64,000 bases of DNA from JALZKA01 sp963734015 (GTDB taxonomy: Bacteria > Actinomycetota > Thermoleophilia > Solirubrobacterales > 70-9). The translations under genes and the position numbers were made by a program. Below, one piece after another: positions 1 to 8,883 of the stretch. The stretch spans positions 62,001-126,000 of the forward strand of contig CAVTFG010000013.1 in NCBI GenBank assembly GCA_963734015.1. Direction: 5' to 3'. Position 1 is the first letter of the stretch. Each line of letters begins with the position of its first letter. The notes under the pieces are model-generated. The model was given only the letters and a program-made list of their open reading frames with translations, had not been told where the DNA came from and made no database searches.

Positions 1-831
1 CCGGTCCTCGTGTGCGCCTTCGCCGGATGGAACGACGCCGCGAGCGCCGCGAGCACGGCGCTCGAAGCGGTTGCCTCGGGCCTCGACTCGCAGGTCGCCG
101 CCCGGATCGACCCCGAGGACTTCTACGACTTCCAGGTGAACCGCCCCACGATCAGGCTGGTAGACGGGCGCACGCGGCAGGTCGACTGGCCCGCCAACAC
201 ACTGGTCGCCGCGCAAACCACCGGCGCCGAGCGCGACCTCGTCCTGCTCAGCGGGGTCGAGCCGAACCTGCGCTGGCGCACCTATTCCTCGGCGATCCTC
301 GACGCCGCCGAGCGGCTGGGAGTGGAGATGCTGGTCTCGCTCGGTGCCCTGATCGCCGACGTGGCCCACAGCCACCCCGTCCCGATCACCGGGCTGGCCA
401 CGGACGAGGACCTCGTCGAGCGCCTCAACCTGAGCCGCTCGAACTACGAGGGCCCGACCGGGATCGTCGGTGTCCTTCACGACCAGTGCCGCGAGCGCGG
501 CATCTCGTCGGCGAGCCTCTGGGCGGCGATCCCGCACTACGTCGCCGCGGTGCCGAACCCGAAGGCCGCTCTCGCGTTGCTCCGGCGGCTGGAGGGCATC
601 ACCGGGATCGCGCTGGAGGCATCTGAGCTGGAGGACGCGATGGAGCGCTTCGAGGGGCAGATCGACCGCGCCGTCGCGGCCAACCCGGAGATCCAGGAGC
701 TCGTCCAGCGACTCGAGTCGCAGCAGGAGGACGAGCTCGAGCTGCCCCAGGATGTCCCGTCCGGTGACACCCTCGCCCGGGACTTCCAGCGGTTCCTCAG
801 GCAGCGCAGCGACGAGCCCGACGAGGACTGA
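1..831 (+). CDS. PAC2 family protein (5' end outside window)
   Basis: The frame is open from base 1 and ends at TGA 829-831, giving 276 residues. The first in-frame start-like codon (GTG at 10) falls inside the conserved N-terminal strand, just before the motif AFAGWNDA. The real start therefore lies upstream of the window. The GWNDA motif and the later SLGALIADVAHSHPVPI segment are typical of the PAC2 (proteasome assembly chaperone 2-like) family. Actinobacterial members are widespread and their role is not firmly settled. The last 60 residues are acidic and Gln/Glu-rich, probably a helical or disordered tail. The MOSC gene follows after 5 bases, so the two are probably co-transcribed. Confidence 0.85.
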   Translation, partial: PVLVCAFAGWNDAASAASTALEAVASGLDSQVAARIDPEDFYDFQVNRPTIRLVDGRTRQVDWPANTLVAAQTTGAERDLVLLSGVEPNLRWRTYSSAILDAAERLGVEMLVSLGALIADVAHSHPVPITGLATDEDLVERLNLSRSNYEGPTGIVGVLHDQCRERGISSASLWAAIPHYVAAVPNPKAALALLRRLEGITGIALEASELEDAMERFEGQIDRAVAANPEIQELVQRLESQQEDELELPQDVPSGDTLARDFQRFLRQRSDEPDED

Positions 832-836
832 CGCGC

Positions 837-1685
837 GTGCGAGAGGTCGCGCCCGACAGCGGGACCCCGGCATCCGAGGCGGCCACGTTCGCCGCCTGCA
901 TCGCCACGATCCTGGAGCTCGAGTACGGCGAGGTTCCGCCGCCCGACTCGGGCGAGGCGCTGCCGGGCTGGCGCACGATGCGCTGGCTCGGCGGGCTCGG
1001 AGTCGGGTTGGTGCCGGTGGGCGACGCCGCCACGTTCCAGTGGGCGGGGCCGTGGATCGGCCTGGTCGACGCGGGTGACGGCGAGCGCCGCGCGGTGGTC
1101 ATGTACGGGGTTCCCTCGGGCGTCGTCTGGGACCCGGGCGGGGGAGCCATGTCCGACGAGCCCGAGCTGGTGGGCGGCTTCGTCCTGGCCGCCCTCGACG
1201 TCGCCGATGCGCGTCCCGCCCTGCCGGAGTCGCCGGATACGGAAGGCGCGGTCACGGCGATCTTCGTCGCGCCGGCCGCCGGCGCGCCCGCCGAGCCGCG
1301 GGACGAGGCTCGAGCGCTTCCGGGCAGCGGGCTCGAGGGTGACCGTCACACGACCGGCGACGGCACGTTCCCCTCCGGGATGCCCGGCAGCGCGCTGACC
1401 TTGATCGAGTCCGAGGTTTGCGAGTCATTCGACCCGCCGCTCGAGGCGAGCGAGCACCGCCGGAACATCGTGACCCGCGGGATCGACCTGAACGCGCTGG
1501 TGGGACACGAGTTCACGGTCGGCGACGTCCGTTGCCGCGGCATGCGCCTGTGCGAGCCGTGCACCGTCGTCGATCGCTATGCCTCACGCCCCGTACTGCG
1601 GGCGCTGGTCCACCGGGGCGGCCTGCGCGCCGACATCGTCTCCGAGGGCGTGGTGCGGCTCGGCGACGCGGTGCGGCCGGGCTAA
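837..1685 (+). CDS. MOSC domain protein with an unassigned N-terminal domain
   Basis: This 282-residue protein starts at GTG 837, five bases after the PAC2 stop. The C-terminal half (from about residue 135) is a MOSC domain. It shows the glycine-rich PGSGLEGDRHTTGDGTFP segment and the cysteine motif LCEPCT. MOSC domains bind molybdenum cofactor and handle sulfur transfer or N-hydroxylated substrates. The N-terminal 130 residues contain a Trp/Gly-rich segment (GPWIGLVDAGDGERR) that I cannot assign to a named family; it may be a fused partner domain. The gene converges on the helicase-nuclease gene, whose stop lies 5 bases downstream on the other strand. Confidence 0.82.
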   Translation: MREVAPDSGTPASEAATFAACIATILELEYGEVPPPDSGEALPGWRTMRWLGGLGVGLVPVGDAATFQWAGPWIGLVDAGDGERRAVVMYGVPSGVVWDPGGGAMSDEPELVGGFVLAALDVADARPALPESPDTEGAVTAIFVAPAAGAPAEPRDEARALPGSGLEGDRHTTGDGTFPSGMPGSALTLIESEVCESFDPPLEASEHRRNIVTRGIDLNALVGHEFTVGDVRCRGMRLCEPCTVVDRYASRPVLRALVHRGGLRADIVSEGVVRLGDAVRPG

Positions 1686-1690
1686 GGCGG

Positions 1691-4600
1691 CTACGCCTCG
1701 GAGGCCGGGCAGATCAGCCGGTAGTCGCACCAGCTGCAGATCTCGTACGACGGGCGTGGCTCGAAGTCCTGGGCCTCGATCCCCGCCGCGACCTCCAGCA
1801 CCGTGCGCTCCACCCGCTCCGCGTCGTCGGGCGCGGGCGGGACGGGCACGCGCTCGTCGGCGAGGACGTACCAGTAGGTGCCGAGCGCCGCCTCGAGCTC
1901 CCAGGCCTCGCGCGCGGCAAGCCGGTAGAGCGCCAGCTGGAGATCGCCGGCGAGCCGCTCCTGGGCCGTGCGCTCGCCGGTCTTGTAGTCGATCAGCTCA
2001 TAGGCGCCGTCGGCCCGCTGGTCGACCCGGTCCACGCGCCCGCGCAGCTGGTGCTGGCCGATCGCGAACGAGAAGCTGCGCTCGAGCCAGACCGGGTGCG
2101 AATCGGCGCTCACGTGGCGCTCGTGGTAGCGGGCGAGGGCGGCCACCGCGCGGTCGCGGTACTGGAGCTCGTCGTCGGAAGCGCCGAAGCCGGTCCGCCG
2201 CCAACCGGCCTCGAACAGGGAGAGGAGGCGGTCGAGGCTGCCGGGCCGCGCGCCGCCGAAGGTCTCGCCGGCGCCCTCCCCGGAGCGCATCTCCTCGGAG
2301 TGGAAGCGCTCGAGGACGTTGTGGATCAGGATCCCGAACCGCTGGTTGATGGTCGGCTCCTGGGGGATGGCGAAGACCCGAGCGAACTTGTACTTGAGCG
2401 GGCAGGTGCGGTAGAGGTCAAGGTCCGACGCCGATAGGGCGAGGCCGTCGCCACGGCGGGGGATGAACTGCTCCAGCGAGGGCTCGCGCCGGGTCGAGAT
2501 CAGCTCCGCGCGCGCCTCCCGCTCGCGCTCCTCGCCGAGGACGTAATCGTCGAGGGCCGACGTCTCGAGCGCGGCGCGCTGCTCCGGCGAGGCGACGCGC
2601 CCGAGCAGCTCGTTGAGCGCGGCCAGCCCCTCGCGCGCGGTCTCCTGGCCCGGCTGTTGGAGGAGCGCGGCGAGCTTGATCAGCTCGAGGTAGCGGGCGA
2701 CGGCGCGGTTCACGTCCTCGGCCGTGTCGAGGCGCATCTCGGAAAGCGCCGAGCCCGCTCTCCAGGACGCCTCGAGCACCTCGTCCCGGATCATGCGGTA
2801 GGTCGAGTGCAGTCCCTCGGCCGGACCGAAGACCTCCTCTTCGTGGACCTCCTCGACGGCCTCCAGCGCCCGGCGCACCAGCTCGTAGAACGGCGCCGGG
2901 CTCGAGGTCTCGCGGCCTGCCTCCTCGGGCCACGACAACACCGCCGAGCGCGACGCGCGGCTTACGGCCAGGTACGCGAGCCGGCGCTGGCGCGTGGCGA
3001 CCAGCTCCTCTCCCGGCTCCGGAAGCGGCCCGACAGCCAGCTCCTCCGGGACCCAGCGGTCCTCCCAGGGAGCGACCCGCATCGACCCGGCGTGAAGCCC
3101 GAGGAGGTAGACGCGGTCGAATTCGAGGCCCTTGACCTGCCCAGGCTCGGCGACCATCACCGAGCCGGGCGCGGGCGGATCCACCTCGTCCGGAGCGACT
3201 TCGCCCGCCTCGGCCACCGCGGCGATGTGGCGCACGAAGTCGCGAACCGAGCCGCGCGGGACGCGGCGGGAGAAGTCCGCGGCGAGCTCGGCAAGGCGCG
3301 AGAGATTGACGAGGCGCTCCGCGGTCTCGGGCGTGGCCGCGAACAGCCGATGGCGGCGCATTCCCACCCGCTCGATCAACCTGCGCACGAACACGTCCGG
3401 GCGCATCGCCTCCATCGCGGCGGCAGCCGAACGCTGGAGCTTCAGGAACGCCTGGATCCGATCGCGCGCCTCGGGGCGCAGCTGGGGGCTTTCGAGCGAG
3501 GCCTCGAGGGCCGACACCATGTCGAGCTTGCGCCGGCGCGCGATCGTCGTGATCCGCGCCAGATCCGCGGAGCGCAGGTCGACCGGGGGGCGGGTGAGCG
3601 CGCGCACGACCGCGGCGGCGTCGTTGGGGTCGGCAAGCATCCGCAGCCATGCGAGGGCGTCCCGGACCTCCGGGCGCTGGAAGAACGAGGCGTCGCCCGC
3701 CACCCGGAACGGCACGCTGCGCTCCTCGAGCGCAGCGGCCACCAGGCGCCCCTGGCGCCACCCGGAGGCCGCGATCACGCAGATCCGCTCGGGCAGCGTC
3801 TCGCCCGACGCGAGCAGCTGCTCGATCTCTCGCGCGGCCGCCTGCGCCTCCGCCCGCTCGCCCTGGCAGCGCCAGAAGCGCACCGACCCGGAGCCGGCCT
3901 CGTGCCGATCGGGCGCCTCGTCGGCCGAGAGGGCCGCAAGCGCGCCCGCGATCTCGGGCCCGGAGCGCATCTGGCGATCGAGCGCGATCGTTTCCGCGTC
4001 GGGGTGGGCCGCCCGGAACCATGCGTTGGAGCACTCCGCCGCGCCCCGAAAGCACCGGATCGCCTGGTTCGGGTCGTGGGTGGCGACCAGGACGCCGCCC
4101 TCGCCGCAGAGTGCCTCCAACAGCTCGGTGTGCGCCGGCGCCGCGTCCTCGAGCTCGTCCGCCATCACGTGCCGGTGGCGTTGGCGAACCTCGTCGGCGA
4201 CGTCGGCCCGTTCCGCCAGGAGCCGCGCTGCCTCCACCACGAGATCGCCGCCGTCGAGGCTTCCGGCGTCGCGGAGGATCCGGTCGTGGCGGGCATACAG
4301 CTCCGCGAACTCGATCTCGCGACGCGCCCGCTCCCGCTGCGCGGGACTCCCGGCCTCGCGGTCGCGGGCAGCCGCCCAGTCGCGTAACCGCTCCGCGCTC
4401 ACGCGCTCGAGCTTCAGCAGGTCGATCCGCCGCAGGAGACGAGCCAGGAGGCCGGCCGGGTTGCCCCGGATCTCGTGCCGGCGCAGCGGCAGGTCGTCGA
4501 CGCGGTCGAGCAGGATCGCCAGGCGGTCGGCGGCGGCCACCGTGGTGAAGAAGGGATCGAGCCCGGCCTCGACCGGGTACTCGCGAAGGATGCGCTCGGC

Positions 4601-4873
4601 GACCTCCTCGTAGGTCCCGATCCATAGTTCCTCGTGAGCGCGCTCGAGCTGAGCGTCCACACGGCGGCGCAGTCCGGCAGCCCCGGCGCGGGTACGGGAG
4701 AGGAGGAGGATCCGGTCGGCCCTGACTCCCTCCGAGACCAGGGCGGCGAACCGCCGGACCAGTGCCTCGGAGCGCCCGCTTCCGGCGGCGCCGGTGACCA
4801 GCAGCGATCCCGAGCGGTCGGCGACGGCCCGCGCCTGAGCGCCGTCGTCGTCGTTCGGTGCTCGCTCCTCCAT
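1691..4873 (-). CDS. AdnA/AddB-like helicase-nuclease with a degenerate Walker A motif
   Basis: The protein has 1060 residues, the usual size of an AdnA- or RecB-like subunit of a double-strand-break resection machine. Domains in order are an SF1A UvrD-like motor (about 1-700) and a PD-(D/E)xK nuclease (about 800-1060). The Walker A reads GAAGSGRSE, with Arg34 where the catalytic Lys is expected. The DExx region reads ADELEDA and motif III THDPNQAI, both off-consensus, while motif V (KGLEFDRVYLLGL) is good. The nuclease part looks intact: GILIHNVLERFH, LIDYKTGE and LQLALYR. One Cys in RTCPLKY plus CSWC-x5-C matches the Fe-S cluster pattern of AddB-type nucleases. A partner motor subunit (AdnB-like) is not adjacent. 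A TACGGT -10-like box lies 9 bases before the ATG. Confidence 0.85.
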   Translation of the reverse strand: MEERAPNDDDGAQARAVADRSGSLLVTGAAGSGRSEALVRRFAALVSEGVRADRILLLSRTRAGAAGLRRRVDAQLERAHEELWIGTYEEVAERILREYPVEAGLDPFFTTVAAADRLAILLDRVDDLPLRRHEIRGNPAGLLARLLRRIDLLKLERVSAERLRDWAAARDREAGSPAQRERARREIEFAELYARHDRILRDAGSLDGGDLVVEAARLLAERADVADEVRQRHRHVMADELEDAAPAHTELLEALCGEGGVLVATHDPNQAIRCFRGAAECSNAWFRAAHPDAETIALDRQMRSGPEIAGALAALSADEAPDRHEAGSGSVRFWRCQGERAEAQAAAREIEQLLASGETLPERICVIAASGWRQGRLVAAALEERSVPFRVAGDASFFQRPEVRDALAWLRMLADPNDAAAVVRALTRPPVDLRSADLARITTIARRRKLDMVSALEASLESPQLRPEARDRIQAFLKLQRSAAAAMEAMRPDVFVRRLIERVGMRRHRLFAATPETAERLVNLSRLAELAADFSRRVPRGSVRDFVRHIAAVAEAGEVAPDEVDPPAPGSVMVAEPGQVKGLEFDRVYLLGLHAGSMRVAPWEDRWVPEELAVGPLPEPGEELVATRQRRLAYLAVSRASRSAVLSWPEEAGRETSSPAPFYELVRRALEAVEEVHEEEVFGPAEGLHSTYRMIRDEVLEASWRAGSALSEMRLDTAEDVNRAVARYLELIKLAALLQQPGQETAREGLAALNELLGRVASPEQRAALETSALDDYVLGEEREREARAELISTRREPSLEQFIPRRGDGLALSASDLDLYRTCPLKYKFARVFAIPQEPTINQRFGILIHNVLERFHSEEMRSGEGAGETFGGARPGSLDRLLSLFEAGWRRTGFGASDDELQYRDRAVAALARYHERHVSADSHPVWLERSFSFAIGQHQLRGRVDRVDQRADGAYELIDYKTGERTAQERLAGDLQLALYRLAAREAWELEAALGTYWYVLADERVPVPPAPDDAERVERTVLEVAAGIEAQDFEPRPSYEICSWCDYRLICPASEA

Positions 4874-4971
4874 CCCTGGCCAACCGTAGCGCGCTCCTCA
4901 CCCCAAGCCGGCTCAACAACGCCGGGGCTCGGCTTCGGGCTTCGCCCTCCGCCTCACTACAGTCACGGGCC

Positions 4972-5802
4972 ATGCTCGACCTCGACTGGCTGGGAGCGAT
5001 GCGGCGCGCGGCGGAGGCGCAGAAGCGCCTGTTCGACGCCGAGCCGACGGTCGCCGGACGCACCGTCTACGAGGGCACCGGCGAGGGTGGCGACCACGCG
5101 CTGGCGCTCGACCGGCGCTGCGAGGACATCGTCTTTGCCGAGCTCGAGCAGCTGCACGAAGGCTCGGGCCACGACTTCGTCGCGGTCTCCGAGGAGCGCG
5201 GCGAGGTCGCGTTCGGGGATCCGGCCTCCCCGTGGCGCGTGGTTGTCGATCCCATCGACGGGTCGCTCAACACCCGCCGGACGATCCCGGCGCACTCCCT
5301 GAGCGTCGCGGTCGCCTCGGGACCGTCGATGGCCGATGTCGAGTGGGGATTCGTGCACGCGTTCGGCACCGGTGAGGAGTTCGTCGCCCGGCGCGGCGCG
5401 GGCGCCCAGCTCGACGGTCGCGAGCTCCGCGCGGAAGGGCCCGGCTACGGCCTGGAGGTGGTCGGGCTCGAATCGGCCGATCCGCAGCGGATCGCCCCGG
5501 TGGTGGAGGCGCTGGTCGGCCAGGCGTACCGCGTGCGCGTGATCGGCTCGATCGCGATCACGCTCTGTTACGTGGCCGCCGGCCGCCTCGACGCGATGCT
5601 GAGCGCGCGAGCCTGCCGCTCCGTCGATGCCGCGGCCGGGCAGCTGATCGTGACGGAGGCCGGCGGCCAGGTGGGGTTCGCGGGTTTCGCGCTCGAGGAA
5701 GCGGACCTCGGCCTGGATGCCCGCTATCCCGTGCTGGCGGGCCTCGACGCGGAGATGCTGGCGACGGTTCGCGCGGCCCAGGCGCTGGCGCCGCAGTCGT
5801 GA
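4972..5802 (+). CDS. inositol monophosphatase/FBPase-family phosphatase
   Basis: The gene encodes 276 residues from ATG 4972. An upstream in-frame start would add a low-complexity stretch with no family similarity. The metal-binding motif DPIDGSLNTRR corresponds to the family DPIDGTxNF, and SEERGEV supplies the Glu of motif one. In the third motif the usual W-D pair is replaced by RSVDAAAG, so the aromatic residue is missing but the Asp is kept. These lithium-sensitive, Mg2+-dependent enzymes remove phosphate from inositol phosphates, fructose-1,6-bisphosphate or related compounds. The exact substrate cannot be told from sequence. The stop overlaps the next start (GTGA), which suggests coupling with the DUF2342 gene. 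Confidence 0.85.
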   Translation: MLDLDWLGAMRRAAEAQKRLFDAEPTVAGRTVYEGTGEGGDHALALDRRCEDIVFAELEQLHEGSGHDFVAVSEERGEVAFGDPASPWRVVVDPIDGSLNTRRTIPAHSLSVAVASGPSMADVEWGFVHAFGTGEEFVARRGAGAQLDGRELRAEGPGYGLEVVGLESADPQRIAPVVEALVGQAYRVRVIGSIAITLCYVAAGRLDAMLSARACRSVDAAAGQLIVTEAGGQVGFAGFALEEADLGLDARYPVLAGLDAEMLATVRAAQALAPQS

Positions 5803-6877
5803 CGACCGACGGGATCGTCGACTGGGGGCTTGGCCTGCGCGTGGCGGGCGCCCTCGCGCGCGGCGAGGACGGCGCGAGCCCGGTGCTGGGCGACGACGCG
5901 ATCCGTCGGGCGTCCGAGGCCGGGCTCGATCGCGTCCTCGGCTACACCGGCCTGGACCCGGCGTCGGAGGTTCCCGCGGTCGAGGCGGTCACGCGCGGCG
6001 AGTGGATCGAATCGAACCTCGCCGAGCTCGAGGCGCTGGCTGCCCCGCTGGAGCAGCGGGCCGCAGCCGAGATCTCCCTGCCGCGCCCGTTCGAGGGCAT
6101 CGTGCGAGGCGGCCTGGGCGCCGCTTCCGGGCTCGAGGCCGGGATCGTGGTCGGCTACGCGTCGCGCCGGGTCCTCGGCCAGTACCAGGTGTCGCTGACC
6201 CCGGAGCCGAAGCCGCCACGGATGCTCCTGCTGCGGACGAACCTCGCCAACGCGGCGCGCGAGCTCGACGCCGACCCGGATCGCTTCCTGCTCTGGGTCG
6301 CCGTCCACGAGCAGACGCACTCGGTCCAGTTCGCGGCCGTGCCGTGGCTGCGCGACCATGTCGCGGGCCTCGTGGCCCGGCTGATCGAGACGGCGTCGGG
6401 CAACGTCGACGTGGCGGCGCTCAGCCGCGATCGCCAAGCGGGTCGTCTCCAGCGACCCCAGGCGCGCGCTGCGCGAGGCGATGAGGGGTGAGCTGACCCG
6501 CGCCCTCGCAGGCCCCGACCAGGCGGCGGTGATCGACGAGCTGCAGGCGACGATGGCGGTGATCGAAGGTTACGCCGAGCACGTCATGGACGCCGCCGCC
6601 CAGGACGACCCGGGTTTGGCCGGGATGCGAGCGCGTATGGACGAGCGCCGGGCGCGCCGCGGCGGCCTCGCGGACGTGATCGCCAGGGCGCTGGGCATGG
6701 GCATGAAGCTCCGCCAATACGAGCTCGGCAAGTCCTGGAGCGATGCGGTCGCCGCCGATGCCGGCGTCGAGGGACTGAACCGGGTATGGGCCGAACCCGG
6801 CCGCGCTGCCTTCGCCGGCCGAGCTCGAGGCGCCGCGCGAATGGCTCGAGCGGGTCGTCGCCGCGCCCGTCGCATAG
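5799..6877 (+). pseudogene. DUF2342 zinc metallopeptidase-like gene with two apparent frameshifts
   Basis: The GTG start at 5799 overlaps the preceding stop. The first 210 residues carry VHEQTHSVQF, an HExxH-type zinc motif. That motif and the downstream text match the actinobacterial DUF2342 / coenzyme F420 biosynthesis-associated family. The frame is lost near 6424-6428 (one extra base restores AIAKRVVSSDPRRALREAM) and again near 6794-6802 (one extra base gives AALPSPAELEAP...). It then ends at TAG 6875-6877. Corrected length is about 358 residues, normal for the family. Both breaks are single-base and the rest is well preserved, so sequence error is at least as likely as true inactivation. 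Confidence 0.75.
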
Positions 6878-7035
6878 TCGATTCGGCGCCCGGACACGGG
6901 TTTTTCACCGGTTCGGGCGTAACTCGCGCCACCCTCCTGGTTACAAACACTTGTTCGGGTCAACTTGATAGACTCGACATCCTTAGTAGTAAGGAACTTA
7001 GAGGCACCACCCCACCCGAGGAAGTGATCGAACTC
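6878..7035 (+). promoter_or_regulatory. AT-richer upstream region of the 11-residue-repeat protein gene
   Basis: This 158-base space is clearly poorer in GC than its surroundings and holds no convincing gene. It contains a TAGACT box at 6969-6974, matching the TAnnnT -10 pattern seen across the window. A small inverted repeat, CCTTA-gtag-TAAGG, lies at 6981-6994. A purine-rich GAGGAAG at about 7019-7025 is a plausible ribosome-binding site for ATG 7036. I cannot define a good -35 hexamer. Confidence 0.5.
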
Positions 7036-7536
7036 ATGGCAGCCAACGGCACCACGACCAAGAAGACCACGCAGACCAGCACCCAGTCCAGCACCGCCGC
7101 CACGAAGGACGAGCGAAGCATCGACACCGCCGTCTCCTACGTCCGCCAGACGGCCGAGCGCGCCGTCGACGTCCCCGTCGGCGCCGCCCTGACCGTCGCG
7201 GAGAACGTCAGCGAGACCGTCAAGCCCTGGGCCGAGCCCACGGGCCGCGAGAAGGAGCTGAAGCAGCTCCGCACGCAGGTCTCCCGCGAGCTCAACAAGC
7301 TCGAGCGTCGCGGCGGCCAGGCCCGTCGCAAGGCCACGACCCGCGCCCGGAGCACGCGGAACCGGATCGAGCGCGAGCTCAAGCAGCGGCGCAACCGCGT
7401 CGAGCGCACGGTCAAGCAGAACCGCACCAAGGCCGAGCGTGAGCTGAAGACCCGGCGCACCCAGGTCGAGAAGACCGTCAAGGACGTTCAGTCCGCGGTC
7501 CAGGAGCGGGTCGGCACCACGACGGCCGCTTCGTAG
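7036..7536 (+). CDS. basic coiled-coil protein with 11-residue repeats
   Basis: This is a 166-residue protein from ATG 7036. The same frame stays open upstream, but that stretch belongs to the DUF2342 gene and the promoter region. The first 35 residues are Thr/Ser-rich and probably disordered. The C-terminal third is strongly basic and holds four tandem 11-residue units: NRIERELKQRR, NRVERTVKQNR, TKAERELKTRR and TQVEKTVKDVQ. Hendecad repeats form long helices, as in HBHA-like and LEA-like proteins. No enzymatic motif, signal peptide or membrane segment is visible. DNA or surface-polymer binding is possible from the charge but unproven. A strong terminator follows. Confidence 0.75.
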   Translation: MAANGTTTKKTTQTSTQSSTAATKDERSIDTAVSYVRQTAERAVDVPVGAALTVAENVSETVKPWAEPTGREKELKQLRTQVSRELNKLERRGGQARRKATTRARSTRNRIERELKQRRNRVERTVKQNRTKAERELKTRRTQVEKTVKDVQSAVQERVGTTTAAS

Positions 7537-7561
7537 CGCACCCAACAACCTCCTCCGAGAA

Positions 7562-7590
7562 GCGGGCCCTGCACGGGCCCGCTTTTCTTT
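7562..7590 (+). terminator. rho-independent terminator after the coiled-coil gene
   Basis: A perfect GC stem, GCGGGCCC paired with GGGCCCGC around a short loop, is followed directly by TTTTCTTT. It lies 26 bases after the stop codon and isolates this gene from mrp. Confidence 0.9.
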
Positions 7591-7613
7591 GGTCGATCGA
7601 ACGCCCTGTCAGA

Positions 7614-8778
7614 ATGTCCGGGATGCCACTTCCCACGCAAGAGCAGGTCACGGACAAGCTTCGCGCGGTGATCGATCCCGAGCTGCGGCGCAACATCGTC
7701 GAGCTTGGGATGGTCCGCTCGATCGACATCGCCGACGACGGCCGCGTCGGCGTGATCGTCTCGCTCACCACCCCTGGCTGCCCGATCCGCTCGCACTTCC
7801 AGCAGGCCGTCGCGCAGAACGTCACGGAGCTCGAAGGCGTGACCGCCGTCGCGGTCGAGTTCGACGTCCTCTCCGAGGACGAGCGCTCGAACCTGCAGCA
7901 GAGCGCTCGGCCGCGCCCGGCTGCCCGAGGGCGCGCTGGCCAAGGTGAAGAACGTGATCTGCGTCGCCTCCGGAAAGGGCGGGGTCGGCAAGTCGACGAT
8001 GACCGCCAATCTCGCCGCCGCCCTGGCTGCGGACGGGCACTCCGCCGGAGCGCTCGACTGCGACGTCTACGGCTACTCGATCCCCCGCATGCTCGGCGTC
8101 GAGGGAAAGCCCGACGTGAACGAACACCGCAAGATCATCCCGATGGAGGGGCCCGCCGGCGTCAAGGTGATGTCGATCGGTTTCTTCGTCGAGCAGAACG
8201 CCGCTGTCGTCTGGCGCGGCCCGATGCTCCATAAGGCGATCCAGCAGTTCCTCGAGGACGTGGACTGGGGCGACCTCGACTACCTGCTGCTCGACCTCCC
8301 GCCCGGGACCGGCGACGTCTCGATGACCCTTGCCCAGCTGCTCCCCCAGGCGAAGATCCTGATCGTCACCACACCCCAGCCCGCGGCGCAGTCGGTCGCG
8401 AGCCGGGCGGCCGAGATGGCCGGGAAGGTCGACCTCGAGCTCCTGGGCGTGATCGAGAACATGTCGGGCTTCACCACGCCGGACGGCCAGCGCTATTCGA
8501 TCTTCGGCGAGGGTGGCGGCCAGCTGCTCTCCGACGAGCTCGACGTGCCCCTCCTGGGCCAGGTGCCCCTCTCGGAAGAGCTCCGCTCGCATGCGGACGC
8601 CGGCAGCCCCCTGGTCCTCGACCAGGCGAACGAGCCGGCCGCGATCGCGATCGCCCAGGCAGCACGCGGCATCGTCGCGGCCACGCCGCAGGAGCTGGCG
8701 GTGCTTCAGTCCGAGCCGCCGGCGATGGCCCAGGCCGCGCCGATCTCAGGCACCGAGCTGAACGTCGTCCAAGGCTAA
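7614..8778 (+). CDS. mrp: Mrp/ApbC-type Fe-S cluster carrier ATPase (one apparent frameshift)
   Basis: The N-terminal part (ATG 7614, or 7623) is a MIP18/DUF59 domain containing TTPGCPIRSHF. The C-terminal part is a P-loop ATPase with GKGGVGKST, DCDVYGYSIPRML and LLLDLPPGTGD, all diagnostic of Mrp/ApbC/Nbp35 proteins that bind and transfer Fe-S clusters. The two parts lie in different frames. At about 7898-7906 the reading goes from DERSNLQQ to ALGRARLPEGALAKVKNVI only after a one-base shift. Family members are normally one chain of about 370-390 residues, which the corrected gene would be. The nearby ferredoxin gene, on the opposite strand, fits an Fe-S theme. Confidence 0.88.
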
Positions 8779-8856
8779 GCGCCTACAGCCTGCCGCCCGG
8801 CTTAAGCCCTACACCCCGCGGCAGCGGACGCGAAGCGGTGCAGCCGCGGTGGGTTG

Positions 8857-8883
8857 TATTTCTCCAGCTTAGCTGGAGAAATA
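8857..8883 (-). terminator. 12-bp perfect hairpin containing the ferredoxin stop codon in its loop
   Basis: Arms 8857-8868 and 8872-8883 are perfect inverted repeats of 12 bases. The 3-base loop (8869-8871) is the TAA stop codon of the ferredoxin gene read on the minus strand. The arm read last on that strand ends in AAATA, so there is no U-run. It may act as a terminator or an mRNA 3'-end stabiliser. Confidence 0.6.

Noticed and set aside
6481..7536. One 351-residue protein joining the DUF2342 C-terminal part to the 11-residue-repeat protein
   Set aside because: The join passes through an AT-rich promoter-like region with stop-free but non-coding-like codons. ATG 7036 has its own ribosome-binding site.
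7945..8778. Mrp ATPase domain as a separate short gene
   Set aside because: The upstream MIP18 domain continues directly into it after a one-base shift, there is no ribosome-binding site at 7945, and family members are one chain.
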